Of a stretch of DNA of 64,000 bases, positions 36,109-47,367 are shown piece after piece. Each line of letters begins with the position of its first letter. Position 1 is the stretch's first letter. The DNA is taken from assembly GCA_029204225.1 (NCBI GenBank), contig CM055096.1:4308014-4372013 (forward strand). The letters run 5' to 3'. The translations under genes were made by a program, and so were the position numbers. The notes under the pieces are model-generated. The model did no database searches and was not told the DNA's origin. It worked only from the letters and a program-made list of their open reading frames with translations. The stretch is from Diphasiastrum complanatum. Its lineage: Eukaryota > Streptophyta > Lycopodiopsida > Lycopodiales > Lycopodiaceae.

Positions 36109-37267
36109 TGGTTGGCTTCTATTTACAGTAAGTATTCCATTTTTGGTGATATTTGGATGTTTGATCAAGTTCTAGCATGATTTTGCATTGCTTTGTTGAT
36201 CAAATCTTACTAACCTTTGTTTTGTGAGTTGAACTTGTGGATCAAAAGCATATTTCAGGTCTATTGAAGATCAGAGGCTGAAAAGAAACTATTTTGGATC
36301 AGATCATAACACCTAATCATTTGTGATTGTGAGGCTTGTGCATATTCAATACTAACAATGTTCTTTTCAATCCTATTGTTGACAATCTCCATTCTTGGAT
36401 GAACACTCTCCTTAAGTGGATGAAACTTCTCCTTAAGTGGATGACAAATGCTCTTTTGAGTGAGTTGTAATTCTCCTAAAGGCTGAGCAAAGCTCCCATT
36501 TGGATGAAAGATCCCTTTTTTGGGTGAACATATTGTAAGCTCCATTGTGAAGAGCATATTGTAAAGATTGTCATCAATTTTGGCATAAATTTTGGTGTAC
36601 TTTGTTGAGCATGTAAGTAACTCTCCTTATGTAATTTGATTGGAGCATTTGCTGGAAGGTGTTAACCATTATGCAAGTGTGTTTTCAGGTTCTTAACAGG
36701 TTGAGGAACATTCTCATGTGAAGTGATCTTAGATCTACATCTAAACACCAAGATTTGACAAGATAGTGAAGCTAGTCTTGTGATTCACTAAGTGTGCTCA
36801 TTCATTCACCTCTAAATCTTGTATTTATCACTTGCTGGAGTTTATAAACTTTTAGAAGTGTGGTTTACATGTGGTTTTACAGGTTGAATCAATATCTTAG
36901 TGTGTTGATCATATGTTGATCAAGTTTGTTCATTACTAGGTAATCTTGGCATCCTAGTTTTGGGTATTTTCTAAGAATGCAAGTAACTCTTCACACCATA
37001 ACTTGATTTGGTCACTTGCTGGAAAGTTTGAGAGCTTAAGCAAGAGTGTGTTCAGGTTGGTTTGATTTTGTAATCCATTCTTAGTGTGTGCAAAGTGTTG
37101 CATGTGTTTCAATCTTCCTTTCTATGCTTGGAAACCATCTAGGTTCAAGATAGAAGTGTTTTAGGGTCCTAAATCTTCATAGATCTCTTTATCTATCATT
37201 TGTTGAGAGAAAAGTGAGTGCTAAGTGCTTTAGGACAAAACCTAAAAGTTGAAGAAACATTAGAATC

Positions 37268-40200
37268 ATGGCTTCCAATGGTGGGATCATGCTAGAGTCT
37301 AGTGAAAGGTTGAGTTCATCAAACTACTCTACTTGGAAAGTGAGGATGGAGTCCTTACTTGAGTTGAATGAACTCATGGACATAGTTGCAGAAATTGAAG
37401 AGAGACCTCTCACACTTCAAGAGCAACAAAGGTTTGATAAGAAGGCCAAAAGGGCTCTTCATATCATTAAAATGAATGTTACAAATGAACTTCTCAAGGA
37501 AGTTGGAAAGTGTCAAAGTGCAAGTGAGGCATGGAATGCCTTAAAGAAGCTCTTTGAATCAAAGTCCACATCTAGGGTATTGACCCTAAGGAGACAAATA
37601 TTTTCTAGTAGGCAAAGAGAGGGTGAAAGTGCTCATGCATTTATCTTGAGAGTTAAGTCCCTAAGTGATGATTTAGCATGCATTGATGAGAACATAAAAG
37701 ATGGTGAAATAGTCCAAGTTATGTTGAATGGTTTGCTAAATGAACATGCTAACCTTGTGCAAAGTTTTGCCATTCAAAGAGTCTTGCCAAGTGTGGTTGA
37801 CTTGCAAGAAATCTTATTGGCTGAAGAACATAGGTTGCAATCAAAGCTTGATGGTGCATCCTTGCAAGGTGGAGGTGAAGAGGCTTTCTTCACAAAAGGC
37901 AAATTCAAGGGCAAAGGTAAAGGCAAAGGGAAATGGTCCAAAGGTGGTAACTTTGATCATGATGATCACTCTTCCTCTTCCTCTTCTACTAAGAACAATA
38001 AGTCAAAGTTCAAGTGCTTTTATTGTGGGATAAAAGGACATTTTGCAAATGAATGCCATAAGAAACAAAATGCTAGATCTAGGTTGAGATCTAATGTACT
38101 TCTTGGAGATGATAATTGTTGTGCTAACTTGGCAAGCTTTGGTGAATCTATGGTCAATTTTTTGGATCCATTGGATCTTGAAGATGCACTAGTGTTACCT
38201 ACTAGTCATATGGAGTCATGTGGAGCTAAATTAGCATCATGTTTGTACTCTTCTACTCATGGACTTCCAAGGCTTGGTGGTTCTTCAATGGTGCTAGATG
38301 GCAAGTGCAAAAATGAAAAAGGTAAGGAAGGAGCTAACTTCATCAATGGAGTTGATGAAGATTCTTCTTTGGAAGTGATTGTTGCTAATGACTTGTTTGT
38401 TCATATGGAAAAAGATGGAGATGCTAAGTGTCATTCTTTGCAAGAAGATGGTTGTTCTTCTAATTCTTTTCATATTGATGTATGTAATCATGTGGGAAAA
38501 GATGATGGTGCTTTGAGCATGCTTGAAGGAAATGGTTCTTTTACATCTTTTTGTGATAAAGTCATTTGTGCAACAAGTGGTGTCACATTTCTTCATAAAA
38601 AGAGTAGATCAAAGGTTTCTATCATGAGACTTGGTGAGGGAGATCACAAGTCAAAAGGAAGAGAAGTATGTGAAGTGTTCAAAGTAGGATGTACTTTGAA
38701 TGATGTTTTTATGAACGATAGTGAGGAAGAATCATTATCATATGACTCATTACCTAGATCATTGAGTAGAAGTTCATGTTTGAAAAGAGAGAGTACTTCA
38801 ATCACTCTTATGTTGAAGGTACTAAGGATTCTTTTCTTGGCTTCTAATATTCAAGAGTCTTCTACTTCTTATGGTGCAACTATCAAGAGGGAGGTTTCTA
38901 ACTTTTGTGGTGCTAGCATTAAGAGGGAGTCTTGTGAAGGAAAGGGCAATGGAAGAGTGGTTCTTGGGAAGATCCAAAGCATGGATCTAACATCTCTTCA
39001 TCAACTCAAAGCATTCTATGATTGTGGTGGATTGTTCATTCATGGTCAAGATGGCAAAAGGTTGGTTGAAGAAGACTACATGGAGCAACTCAAGTGGCAA
39101 CTTCTTCAAGGCAAGGGAGATATCATTGGTGAGCTTATTGAGGTTTGTTATGAACTCAAGAGGGCTGTTTTGATTAGGTTTGATACTCATCTTCACCTAC
39201 TCTACTTCATGTTAAATGGAAATGTTGGAATCTATCTTTTGGTTTATGATGGTGGCATTGTTTTCACTAACTATAGTGAAGGGTCAAATTTGAGCATTGA
39301 TGAGATCTTGTGGGATCTTAATCATGTGTTTGAGAGGGAGTATCTTCAGAGTTTCAGATCTGAAGATGTTCACATATGCAAGATCTTTGATGTCTTATTG
39401 GAAGATCAAGAGGTTGATCTTGGATTGCTTCATCAACACCAAGAGACAAGTGGCAATTCGAAGCTAGTGAAAAGCATCAAAGAAGAGACAAATGGTCAAG
39501 GCATTTTGGATCTGTTTTTACAGGTTCTTGAAGGTTCAAGTAAGGTCTTTGGAGCTGCAAGGAAGTGTCTTCTTACTCTACCTCACTTGCCTAATCTCAT
39601 GTATGAACATTGTTATGTCAATGTGTTGAAATTGTCAAATTTCAATAAAACTAGTTCCATAGTTTTGCATCCTTTGGATCTTGGAGATGGAATAGTTATC
39701 ATTGCTGGTTTGTATGATCAAGTACATGAATTCATTCAGATCTTGAAAGGTATTGAAGTGGTCAATATGTTTTCTTTTGAACAAAGTTCAAGATCTAGTA
39801 TTCTAGTGTTGGCAAATTGGCAACTTGTTGACATTGTAGGATCAAGCGTTGTGTGCAAATCTTGTGGAGGTACTTCAAGTATTTCAAGTTCAGGTTTTGG
39901 TCATTCAAATGGAGTAGGGAACACATCTTTTTGGCATTCATTCACTCAAAGGCTTTCATGGATTGAAGATCTACAAAGGCAAGGTGGTGATGGAAGTTCA
40001 TTCATGGAGATACATGTTGCATTCACTATATGTATAGTGAAATGTGGAGGAGGCATGCAAACACTTGTTGATCACTTTCATTTACAACTTGTTTGCTGCT
40101 ATTTTACAGAGAAACCAGAGATGGATACATGGAGGAATTCATTAATTGAGATTCTATGTTCTTTTACATGTACCATTTTTATGATTCTATGTAAAATTGA

Positions 40201-40360
40201 TGTAAGAAATAGTGAAGCATCCTATATGGACACTATTATCTATATCAATTATGTTGTGTCCTATTTTGTACATATTAGGATCCTTGAGAAGAGATCTATT
40301 CTGATGATGGAGATCATTCTTAAGTTGGAACAAAGTAGTGTTGTAAAACTAGCAAGTTAA
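37268..40360 (+). CDS. 1030-residue gag-derived protein with a long novel C-terminal region
   Basis: Residues 1-200 form a UBN2-type copia gag: SSNYSTWKVRMESLLELNEL, RALHIIKMNVTNELLKEVGK and LTLRRQIFSSRQREGESAHA are in family order. A Gly/Lys tract (about 210-235, KGKGKGKGKW) and a CCHC knuckle CFYCGIKGHFANEC (about 251-264) follow. Residues 265-1030 match no domain I know. They are rich in Ser, Asp and Cys, with a repeat-like pair (ATIKRE / ASIKRESCEG near 540-555) and two hydrophobic stretches near the C-terminus that could be membrane segments. There is no DSG protease, HHCC or DDE integrase, or YVDD motif. The ATG at 37268 precedes the conserved gag start. The open frame of 3.1 kb in AT-rich DNA suggests recent constraint. 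The likely role is particle assembly and RNA packaging by the N-terminus; the C-terminal role is unknown. Confidence 0.85.
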   Translation: MASNGGIMLESSERLSSSNYSTWKVRMESLLELNELMDIVAEIEERPLTLQEQQRFDKKAKRALHIIKMNVTNELLKEVGKCQSASEAWNALKKLFESKSTSRVLTLRRQIFSSRQREGESAHAFILRVKSLSDDLACIDENIKDGEIVQVMLNGLLNEHANLVQSFAIQRVLPSVVDLQEILLAEEHRLQSKLDGASLQGGGEEAFFTKGKFKGKGKGKGKWSKGGNFDHDDHSSSSSSTKNNKSKFKCFYCGIKGHFANECHKKQNARSRLRSNVLLGDDNCCANLASFGESMVNFLDPLDLEDALVLPTSHMESCGAKLASCLYSSTHGLPRLGGSSMVLDGKCKNEKGKEGANFINGVDEDSSLEVIVANDLFVHMEKDGDAKCHSLQEDGCSSNSFHIDVCNHVGKDDGALSMLEGNGSFTSFCDKVICATSGVTFLHKKSRSKVSIMRLGEGDHKSKGREVCEVFKVGCTLNDVFMNDSEEESLSYDSLPRSLSRSSCLKRESTSITLMLKVLRILFLASNIQESSTSYGATIKREVSNFCGASIKRESCEGKGNGRVVLGKIQSMDLTSLHQLKAFYDCGGLFIHGQDGKRLVEEDYMEQLKWQLLQGKGDIIGELIEVCYELKRAVLIRFDTHLHLLYFMLNGNVGIYLLVYDGGIVFTNYSEGSNLSIDEILWDLNHVFEREYLQSFRSEDVHICKIFDVLLEDQEVDLGLLHQHQETSGNSKLVKSIKEETNGQGILDLFLQVLEGSSKVFGAARKCLLTLPHLPNLMYEHCYVNVLKLSNFNKTSSIVLHPLDLGDGIVIIAGLYDQVHEFIQILKGIEVVNMFSFEQSSRSSILVLANWQLVDIVGSSVVCKSCGGTSSISSSGFGHSNGVGNTSFWHSFTQRLSWIEDLQRQGGDGSSFMEIHVAFTICIVKCGGGMQTLVDHFHLQLVCCYFTEKPEMDTWRNSLIEILCSFTCTIFMILCKIDVRNSEASYMDTIIYINYVVSYFVHIRILEKRSILMMEIILKLEQSSVVKLAS

Positions 40361-40373
40361 GTTGAAGAGGGAG

Positions 40374-41020
40374 TGTGAAAATTGTCAACATTTCCTTGTC
40401 TAGTTTTAGGCCAAAATTGCTAAAAATGGCACATAGTTTAGGATCTGACTTTTCACACGTGTGAAACAGGTCTAGATATTTTTAGTAAGTGTATTTTTTC
40501 AGTATGAAGAAGTGTCAAACTTCAAGACCTTCGAAATGAGTCCATTTTCATGTATTTTGGACATATATGCCAATTTTACCTATATAGGGCATATTTTAGG
40601 TAAGGAGGGTCTAGAGAGAGGAGAGAGAGTCATCTCTCTCAGCTATATATAGCAGGTAGGCCGTGGAGAAACAGGTTGGAGCAGATCCATTGTATTCATT
40701 TGTCTAATGAGAGATTTTTCTATTGGGTTCTCCTTCCATTGTTGGCATTGTGTAGTGATTGAGTTCAAGCTTTGTGTGTATGATCTTAGGTGCTTTCCAA
40801 AAGTGGTAGGCTGATGTATTATGGACTGTATAATGCTATTTTGGGCCGCACTTGATGTTTATGGAAGTTTCCATTTGTGATAAATGCTTTTTGATCAAGT
40901 TCTTTGCATTCTAGGTAGCATAGAATGTGTTGCCAATTCCTAGCTTATGTAGTTTGGAGTGCAAGCATTCAAGCCAATGATCTTGGAGTTTAGATCCACT
41001 TAGGATCTGTATTTTTCACA
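40374..41020 (+). repeat. Right LTR of the gag-only element
   Basis: 647 bp, the same length as the left LTR and nearly identical. Palindrome TTTCACACGTGTGAAA at 40451-40466. Confidence 0.95.
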
Positions 41021-41490
41021 GTTATGTGGCGGATCCGGTGGATCAGGTGGATCGGATGACTCGGAACTATGTTCAAATGGTGTACATGTAGATTCCGAAT
41101 ATGGCTTATGCTCATATTGAGATTTGGCTCTAATGGTGGATCAGGGTCTTAGTCGGACTCAGTTTAGAACTAGAATCAGATCTGTGTTCCGAAGATGAAG
41201 ATTCATACGAATTCGGTGAATTAGCAAGCTCTCACTCAAATGTATTTCCAACTGCTACGAAAGTATTGTAAAGGTTATCAAGCACTTCATGACTTAATCT
41301 AACTCTTATTGGTGAATTTTGCAAATTTTAGAAATACAAATCGCGTTTCTTTCTATAAGCTTCTAATTGTTGTGCTCGTTCTAATATTTCTGCTCAATAG
41401 TTGTGCGTGGCTGATTTCGTGGCATACATTAAATGAATAAGATTGAGCAGACTTAGTGCACTTAAAAATCATAAAAAGACAAAGATTCGT

Positions 41491-41510
41491 CTCCCCGGAA
41501 ACAACACCAA
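41491..41510 (-). promoter_or_regulatory. Primer-binding region of the minus-strand gypsy element
   Basis: Reverse complement TTGGTGTTGTTTCCGGGGAG matches the form TTTGGCGCCGTTGCCGGGGA that follows the 5' LTR in many plant Ty3/gypsy elements. Its LTR would extend to higher coordinates. Confidence 0.6.
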
Positions 41511-41586
41511 GTTATGTGGTAGCCTGGTCATTATAGATTTCCACAAAATCAATGAATTGAGTAGTATGAAAGGTTTTATCGTTCCT

Positions 41587-41692
<106 letters not shown>

Positions 41693-41929
41693 ATCTCTTC
41701 TTTCAAATTGATAAGTGTACAAAGGTGATAGATAGATGGCGAATGTAATATTCAAAGCAAAATACTACAATGACAAATCTGGTTATCCAAAGATATTGAA
41801 TAAATTGGCAACCATAAACACCAATGATGAAACGTTTTGGTCAAGGTCTGAAGGTATAGACGGGTACGTTATCTTCCACGCTCTCAGGACAATAGTAAAC
41901 AAGTTAATCTGTCAGCAACGAACAAAATG

Positions 41930-42308
41930 ATCCTTCATAGCAGAATCTATTCGATTGTGAATGTCCTTGCCCTCTAACTCTTTTCCTCCATCTCTCATGC
42001 TTTTGTTGTATTTTGTTAATTGTTGGATCTGAATGTTATTGGGATTGCCATTTCTTATGTTTTTTGTGAGAGAGAAAGGGAGAGAGAGAAAGAGTAAGCT
42101 GTTATCATTGTGGATCTTAGTGTTAACGGATGTAGTGTTAATGCTTAGGATTAATGGATGTTAAAGTTAGATGTGGATCTTCCATACATGCTGAATTCTG
42201 AGATATGCTATCGCTCTCACGTGAACGAACCTATACGTGACAAATAACTTCATCTCCTTGATGCTAGATTGCTTGGATATTGGGTTGAAAATAGGCTAGG
42301 AAATAAAT
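41930..42308 (+). repeat. LTR portion of a plus-strand gypsy element
   Basis: The stretch lies directly before a gypsy primer-binding region. Parts of it recur at 61380-61500 in the same orientation and at about 62480-62690 inverted, which fits a dispersed LTR family. The left boundary is not certain. Confidence 0.55.
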
Positions 42309-42310
42309 GC

Positions 42311-42334
42311 ACTTCAATTTTGGCACCGTAGCTG
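42311..42334 (+). promoter_or_regulatory. Primer-binding region of the plus-strand gypsy element
   Basis: TTTTGGCACCGTAGCTGGGG resembles the TTTGGCGCCGTTGCCGGGGA region downstream of 5' LTRs of plant gypsy elements. The element's leader continues to 43004, where a copia element interrupts it, and resumes at 49463. Confidence 0.65.
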
Positions 42335-43004
42335 GGGAGCTACGACAATTTTTTAGTTTATAGCATGTTTGTTGGATGGTTATCTTGCATTAGGCATCTT
42401 GTCTTGGCATAAATAGTGTTAAAATTGCATTTTAGGGTTAGTTTGGAAGTGATTTTGACTGATTTGAGTGAATTTTCTTGTTTTTAATCTAATCCGATTA
42501 TTGAACAGGGGAAGCTATTCAGATCAACATTCTTAAGATCCATCTGGATCTGAAAAAGCATAAAAAACAACAAAAATTGGTCAAATCTGTCAGATTTTGG
42601 TCAAAAGGAGACAAAATTGTCATCAGAGCTGATAACTTTTCACCCTCTTTCAGGAAACGTTCAACGAGTTGTAGGCACCTTCGATTTTGATCATAGAACA
42701 TTTAGATTGAAGGGCGAACATTCCTTCCCAGCAGATTTTCGACAACATCAAAAAAACCATTAGAAAATACTCAAAACCCTAAAAAATACAAAAAAGAACA
42801 TTCGTCCGATTCATTGTGCATAGGTGTGATTCAGATCTATCTTCTACTATGTTGGCAAACGTTAATTGTAAAAATAAAAGGTCAAAATGACTGTTCATCT
42901 AGAAATAGATAAATTTTTGTGAAGAATTTAATTTCTTTTTACAAAATTTTTAGTTTCCAGAAAGAAACTTCGTCAAAAACCTTCGCCAAAGTCTGTGTCA
43001 GTCT

Positions 43005-43737
43005 TGTGAAGAGTTGAAAAAAATTATCTATGTTAGATATAGGGGTCTTATGTTTTTTATATCAAGCATCTAGGTGTAGGATGTTGATAGGAACAAACTT
43101 GACATAGATGACACATTATGCATTTCCACTTGTAATGCCACTATTGAGCCAAAATAGAGTAAGAGGCTAAACTCGTGCCAATTAGAGTGTAGACAAGTGT
43201 AATGCTTTTGTTTGATGAATTCTAAGAGGTCCAATAGGATTTAGAGGTGGAACCATGTGAGGTCCAATAGGAATTTGAGGTTTGCTTGAAAATAGTCCAA
43301 TAGAATTAAGAGGTGCATGGATCAATAGTCCAATAGGATTAAGAGGTGACAAAGTGTGGTCCAATCATAGTTAAGCATAGTGGTAGCTTGTGGATCTACT
43401 AGTATCATTGTACTCCTCATTTTGGATCTAATTGATTTGGAGATTGTGTGGATTTTGAGTGTTATTGGATTTCTAACTTTCTCTCTCTACCCGAGAACTC
43501 ATGATGATTTTCTCTCTCTACTCGAGGAGAGTAGCTTGTTTTTACTTAGAATAATTTTTGAATACTTCCCACACGTGTGAGTGAGAGTTGGAAGTAATTG
43601 AATGCATGTAGTAGTGTGTTTTTGCCATAGAATCAAAGATAGATCTTGAATCTCAATATAGTCTTGATCTTGGTGCATCTACACACCTTAGGAGATCACA
43701 AGTACATGTTGTGGACACTCCACACGTGTGAAATCTA
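43005..43737 (+). repeat. Left LTR of the defective copia element
   Basis: Begins TGTGAAGAGTTG. It carries a repeated word AGTCCAATAG.ATTAAGAGG and two palindromic CACACGTGTG cores (43570-43579 and 43721-43730). Confidence 0.88.
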
Positions 43738-44246
43738 ATGGTATCAGAGCCTACCTAAGGTTACCATGCATTTTGATCCATTTAAGTGAAAACTATTCAT
43801 CAATCTTGAGCTAGAAATTGTCAAGATCCATTTTTCTAGCTATCTTGTCCAATTTTAGATCAAAAGAGAACAAAAGGACATTGATTGGGTCTGACTTGGT
43901 ACTGTACAGGATCAGGTGCTCAGACACGTGTGAGGAATATCCAATTTCAGTTTGGAAGTTCTCTCTCATGCTTGATCCATTTATCTTGCTTGATAGCTTG
44001 TTTTGAAGCTATTTTTGAGATCTTAGCCATTTTGTTTCATGCAATATTATTGTATTTGAGTCAAATTTGGTTTATTAGTGTACTTCACACTTGCTAAGAG
44101 TGTTTGATCCTAACTTTGCCCATACTCCATCACTTGATGTGAAGTAGATCTTGTTTTAGAGAGATTTGTGTAGCTAGTGAGAATCAATTCACAAATAGTT
44201 GCAAGATCTTTCATAGGAGGAGATAGTACTCCATTATTGGATCCTA

Positions 44247-44881
44247 TTGAGAGTGTGTAGCAACATTTATTGTTCATCATTTGAGTTTTCTTCACTTCAA
44301 ATGTCTTCAATGGGTTCATCCTTGTTGGAACCAAGTGAAAGATTGTCCACTTCAAACTATTCAATTTGGAAAATGAGGATGGAGTCCATCTTTATCCTTC
44401 AAGACGAGATGGACATAGTTCTTGGCCTTGAAGAAGAACCACAAGTTCTTCAAGAGGTTTAAAAATACAAAAAGAGAGCTAGGATGGCTCTCCACTACGT
44501 TAAGATGAATGTCTCTAATGAGATATTGAGGGAGATAGGTACTTGTACAATATCTATGAGGCTAAGAATACCTCTAGGCTTCTCACTCTTAGGAATCAAA
44601 TCTTTCAAAGTAGCCAAAAGAGTGATGAGAGTGCATCTAGTTATGTTTTGAGAGTAAAATATATTCATAGAGAACTTGCTTGTATTGGTGATTCCATGAA
44701 TCAAAATGAGCTAGTACAATTCATTTTCAATGGCTTGAGAAGTGAATTTGATAACCTTGTCCAATCCTATGCCATTAAGGAGGAGCTACCAAGTTTGAAG
44801 GCTCTCCAAAGTGTGCTAATTTCAGAAGAATCAACTAGAGTACAAGCTCTTGAGGATGGACAAGCTTTCTCTCACTCATAA
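44247..44881 (+). pseudogene. copia gag, frameshifted
   Basis: Reads LLEPSERLSTSNYSIWKMRM and then DEMDIVLGLEE, with a stop at 44460-44462 and a frameshift near 44540. It continues with SRLLTLRNQIFQSSQKSDES and FNGLRSEFDNLVQSYAIKEE. The order and sequence closely parallel the first 200 residues of the gag-only element, which marks the two as relatives. Confidence 0.85.
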
Positions 44882-45962
44882 TGATGGCAAAGCTCTCTTT
44901 GCCAAGGATAAGCACAAATGGAGGAGCAAGAACCAACATTAACAATCCTCAAGCAAGGACAAAGTCAAATCCAAAGACAAAGATGAGGAAGAAGATGATT
45001 CCTCTAATGCTTCATCATCCAAGCTCAAGAAGAAGAAGATCAAGTGCTTTTATTGTGGCAAGAAAGGCCATTATGCCACCAATTGCTTCAAGAAGAAGAA
45101 TCAACTCAAGCAAGCCAACATTACCAATGAGAAGGAAGACACTATTGCAAGTGATGGAGAGGGATCTCTTATGGTCTCTAGTTTCTCATCTACTCCTTTC
45201 AAGAAGGACGGCTTATGGTATATTAATAGTGGAGCCTCTTCACATATGTGTAGCTCCAAGGACTCCTTCTCTTCTATTGCACCTTATGATGGAGTCAAGA
45301 AATCAATATACACTACAAATGATTTTGAATGTCCTATTGAAGGCATAGGGAACATTCCCTTGAAGCTTGCATCCTCTAAAGTTCTTTCTCTCTCTAAAGT
45401 TCTTTATGTACCTAAGCTTACTAAGAATCTTATTAGTGTTGGCCAATTGCTTGATAATGGCCTTGATGTAAAATTCAATGTTGATACTTGCAATATCAAG
45501 AAGAATGATGAGATACTGGCATTAGGATCTAGATTTGAAGGCATCTATAAATTAGATCCAAATGAGTATGTGAATGCTTGTAATGTTGCTCTTGTGAACA
45601 AGCTCTCTATGGAGGAATTACGGCATAGGAGGTTGGGACATCCCAACTACAAATCCATGCTCTCTATGATCAAAAAGGCCAAAGCTATTGGCTTGCCAAA
45701 GTCATTCTCCAAGAAGATCAAGCCTTGTGAGGCTTGTGCTATTGCTAAATCTCACAAAAAGTCATTTACAAGATCTTCTATCAAAATCAAGCATCCTTTG
45801 GAGTTAATCCACTCGGATGTGCATTTCTCATCAACTATAAGCAAGGGAGGAGCCACTTGTTTTGCTACTTTCATTGATGATTTCACAAGATTCACTTGGA
45901 TATATCTTCTTGCTTCTAAATCTATGGTGTTTGATATTTCCTTATTTTCAAAGCTTACGTAG
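44882..45962 (+). pseudogene. copia zinc knuckle, protease and integrase start
   Basis: After a frame change, CFYCGKKGHYATNC (45045-45086) is a CCHC knuckle. The protease motif reads WYINSGASSHM, so the catalytic Asp is Asn. LYVPKLTKNLISVGQLLDNG and the pre-integrase RRLGHPNYKSMLSMI follow, then HSDVHFS and CFATFIDDFTRF of the integrase. A frameshift ends the frame at 45962. Confidence 0.88.
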
Positions 45963-46378
45963 AGAAGCAATTCTCATTCAAGATTAAAGCTCTTAGAAGT
46001 GATGGAGGTGTTGAATATATCTCCAATAAATTTCATGTTTTTTGTGAGCTTGAAGGCATCAAAAGAGAGTTCTCTTGTGCCTACTTTCCATCTCAAAATG
46101 GAGTGGCCGAGAGAAAGAATAGATCTCTATGTGAATGTGCAAAATCTATGAGAATTTAGGCATCTTTGCCCAAAGATTTTTGGGGAGAAGCTAATAATTG
46201 TGCAAATTATCTTTGCAATAGGCTCCCACATATAGCTCTTGGAGGAAAGTCACCATATGAAATCTTATATTTGAAGAAGCCTAAGGTTGATCACCTTAGA
46301 GTTTTTGGATGCATATGCTTTGCCCATATTCCCTTGGAAACAAGGAAGAAGGAAGATCCTAGTGCATGAAAAGGGATC
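45950..46378 (+). pseudogene. copia integrase, rest of core
   Basis: Reads ALRSDGGVEYISNKFHVF and PSQNGVAERKNRSLCECAKS, with a TAG at 46157-46159, then DFWGEANNCANYLCNRLP and FGCICFAHIPLETRKK to a TGA at 46367-46369. The DDE residues are present, but stops make it inactive. Confidence 0.85.
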
Positions 46379-47329
46379 ATGGTTGGATACTCATCCACCA
46401 AGAAGGCCTATAGAGTCTTTGTACTCTCTACTTCTCAAGTTATTGAAAGTAGAGATGTTGTCTTTCATGAAGATCAACACTCATCTTTTGAAGAGGCCGA
46501 GATCAAGAAGTCTATGGATGCATCACCAATTATTGATTTTGAAGACAATCATGATGTGATGGGGTCGAGATTTGAAGAAGACTCTCCTCACATTTTCTCA
46601 CCAAGAAGATCCATGAGAGATAGATCCGAGCCTAAGAGGCTCTCATATGTTGACAAAGGCAAACAAGTGGATCTTGATTCCACTAATTATGTTTTTTATG
46701 TCTCTCATGAAGAGCCAAAGAATGTACAAGAGGCACTCAATACCAAGGAGTGGTATGATGCCATGAAGCAAGAGTATGATGCATTGATCACCAACAATAC
46801 TTGGGAGCTTGCGGATCCTCCATCCAACAAGCATGTGATTGGTTGCAAGTGGGTATTTTGGATCAAGTTCAATCATGATGGCACCATCAACAAGTATAAA
46901 GCAAGATTATGTGCCAAAGGATTTGCTCAAATCCATGGTCTTGATTATGAGGAGACCTTTGCACCCGTTGCAAAGATGGTGACAATAAGAATTCTTGTTT
47001 CTCTTGCTTGTTTCTTTAAGTGGAAGGTGTTCGAATTAGATGTATCCAATGCTTTTTTAAATGGTTATCTTGAGGAGGAGATTTATATGGAACAACCTCA
47101 AGGATTCATCAAGGATGAGTCCAAAGTGTGCTTGCTCTTCAAAAGTCTTTATGGACTCAAGCAACCACCAAGATCATGGTATTCAAGACTTAATTCTTTT
47201 CTTATCTCACTAGGATTTACTCTTAGTGACTATGATCCTTCCATGTACCTAAAGTTTGTTGATAGCAATATTGTCATTCTTCTGATTTATGTTGATGCAT
47301 TATTCTTTGTGGAAGTTGTATCAAGCTAG
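46379..47329 (+). pseudogene. copia reverse transcriptase with altered active site
   Basis: A 316-codon frame includes WYDAMKQEYDALITNNTWEL, HVIGCKWVFWIKFNHDGTIN, DYEETFAPVAKMVTIRILVS and FELDVSNAFLNGYLEEEIYM. The catalytic motif reads IYVDALFFV where YVDD is expected, so the second Asp is Ala. A frameshift at about 47330 separates the last RT part. Confidence 0.9.
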
Positions 47330-47367
47330 TTGATGAAACTAAGCTAGCACTTGGATGTGAGTTTACA

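Larger units (their letters stand above)
35450..41020 (+). mobile_element. Young gag-only LTR retrotransposon (non-autonomous, copia-related)
   Basis: The element is 5571 bp long with two 647-bp LTRs that differ, as far as I can see, by only two adjacent substitutions. It is flanked by a perfect 5-bp target duplication GTTAT (35445-35449 and 41021-41025). The primer-binding site is TGGTATCAGAGC at 36097, and a purine tract GAAGAGGGAG precedes the right LTR. The single long ORF has copia-type gag motifs but no protease, integrase, RT or RNase H motif. This fits a recent insertion mobilised in trans by an autonomous relative. The copia element at 43005-49462 has a homologous gag and the same primer-binding site. 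Confidence 0.93.
30120..41516 (-). mobile_element. Minus-strand Ty3/gypsy element, split by two insertions
   Basis: Read on the minus strand: a primer-binding region TTGGTGTTGTTTCCGGGGAG (41510-41491), a leader, gag (35430 to about 34200), protease (33556-32895), a truncated RT (about 32610-32370), RT/RNase H (31290-30559) and the integrase zinc finger (30359-30156). A young LTR element (35450-41020) sits between leader and gag, and a putative solo LTR (31267-32359) sits inside RT. The integrase core and the 3' LTR are not recognisable. The element is dead. Confidence 0.8.

Noticed and set aside
38294-38596. Minus-strand frame of 100 codons inside the gag-only element
   Set aside because: Overlaps the long plus-strand ORF, has no recognisable domain and looks like an antisense shadow.
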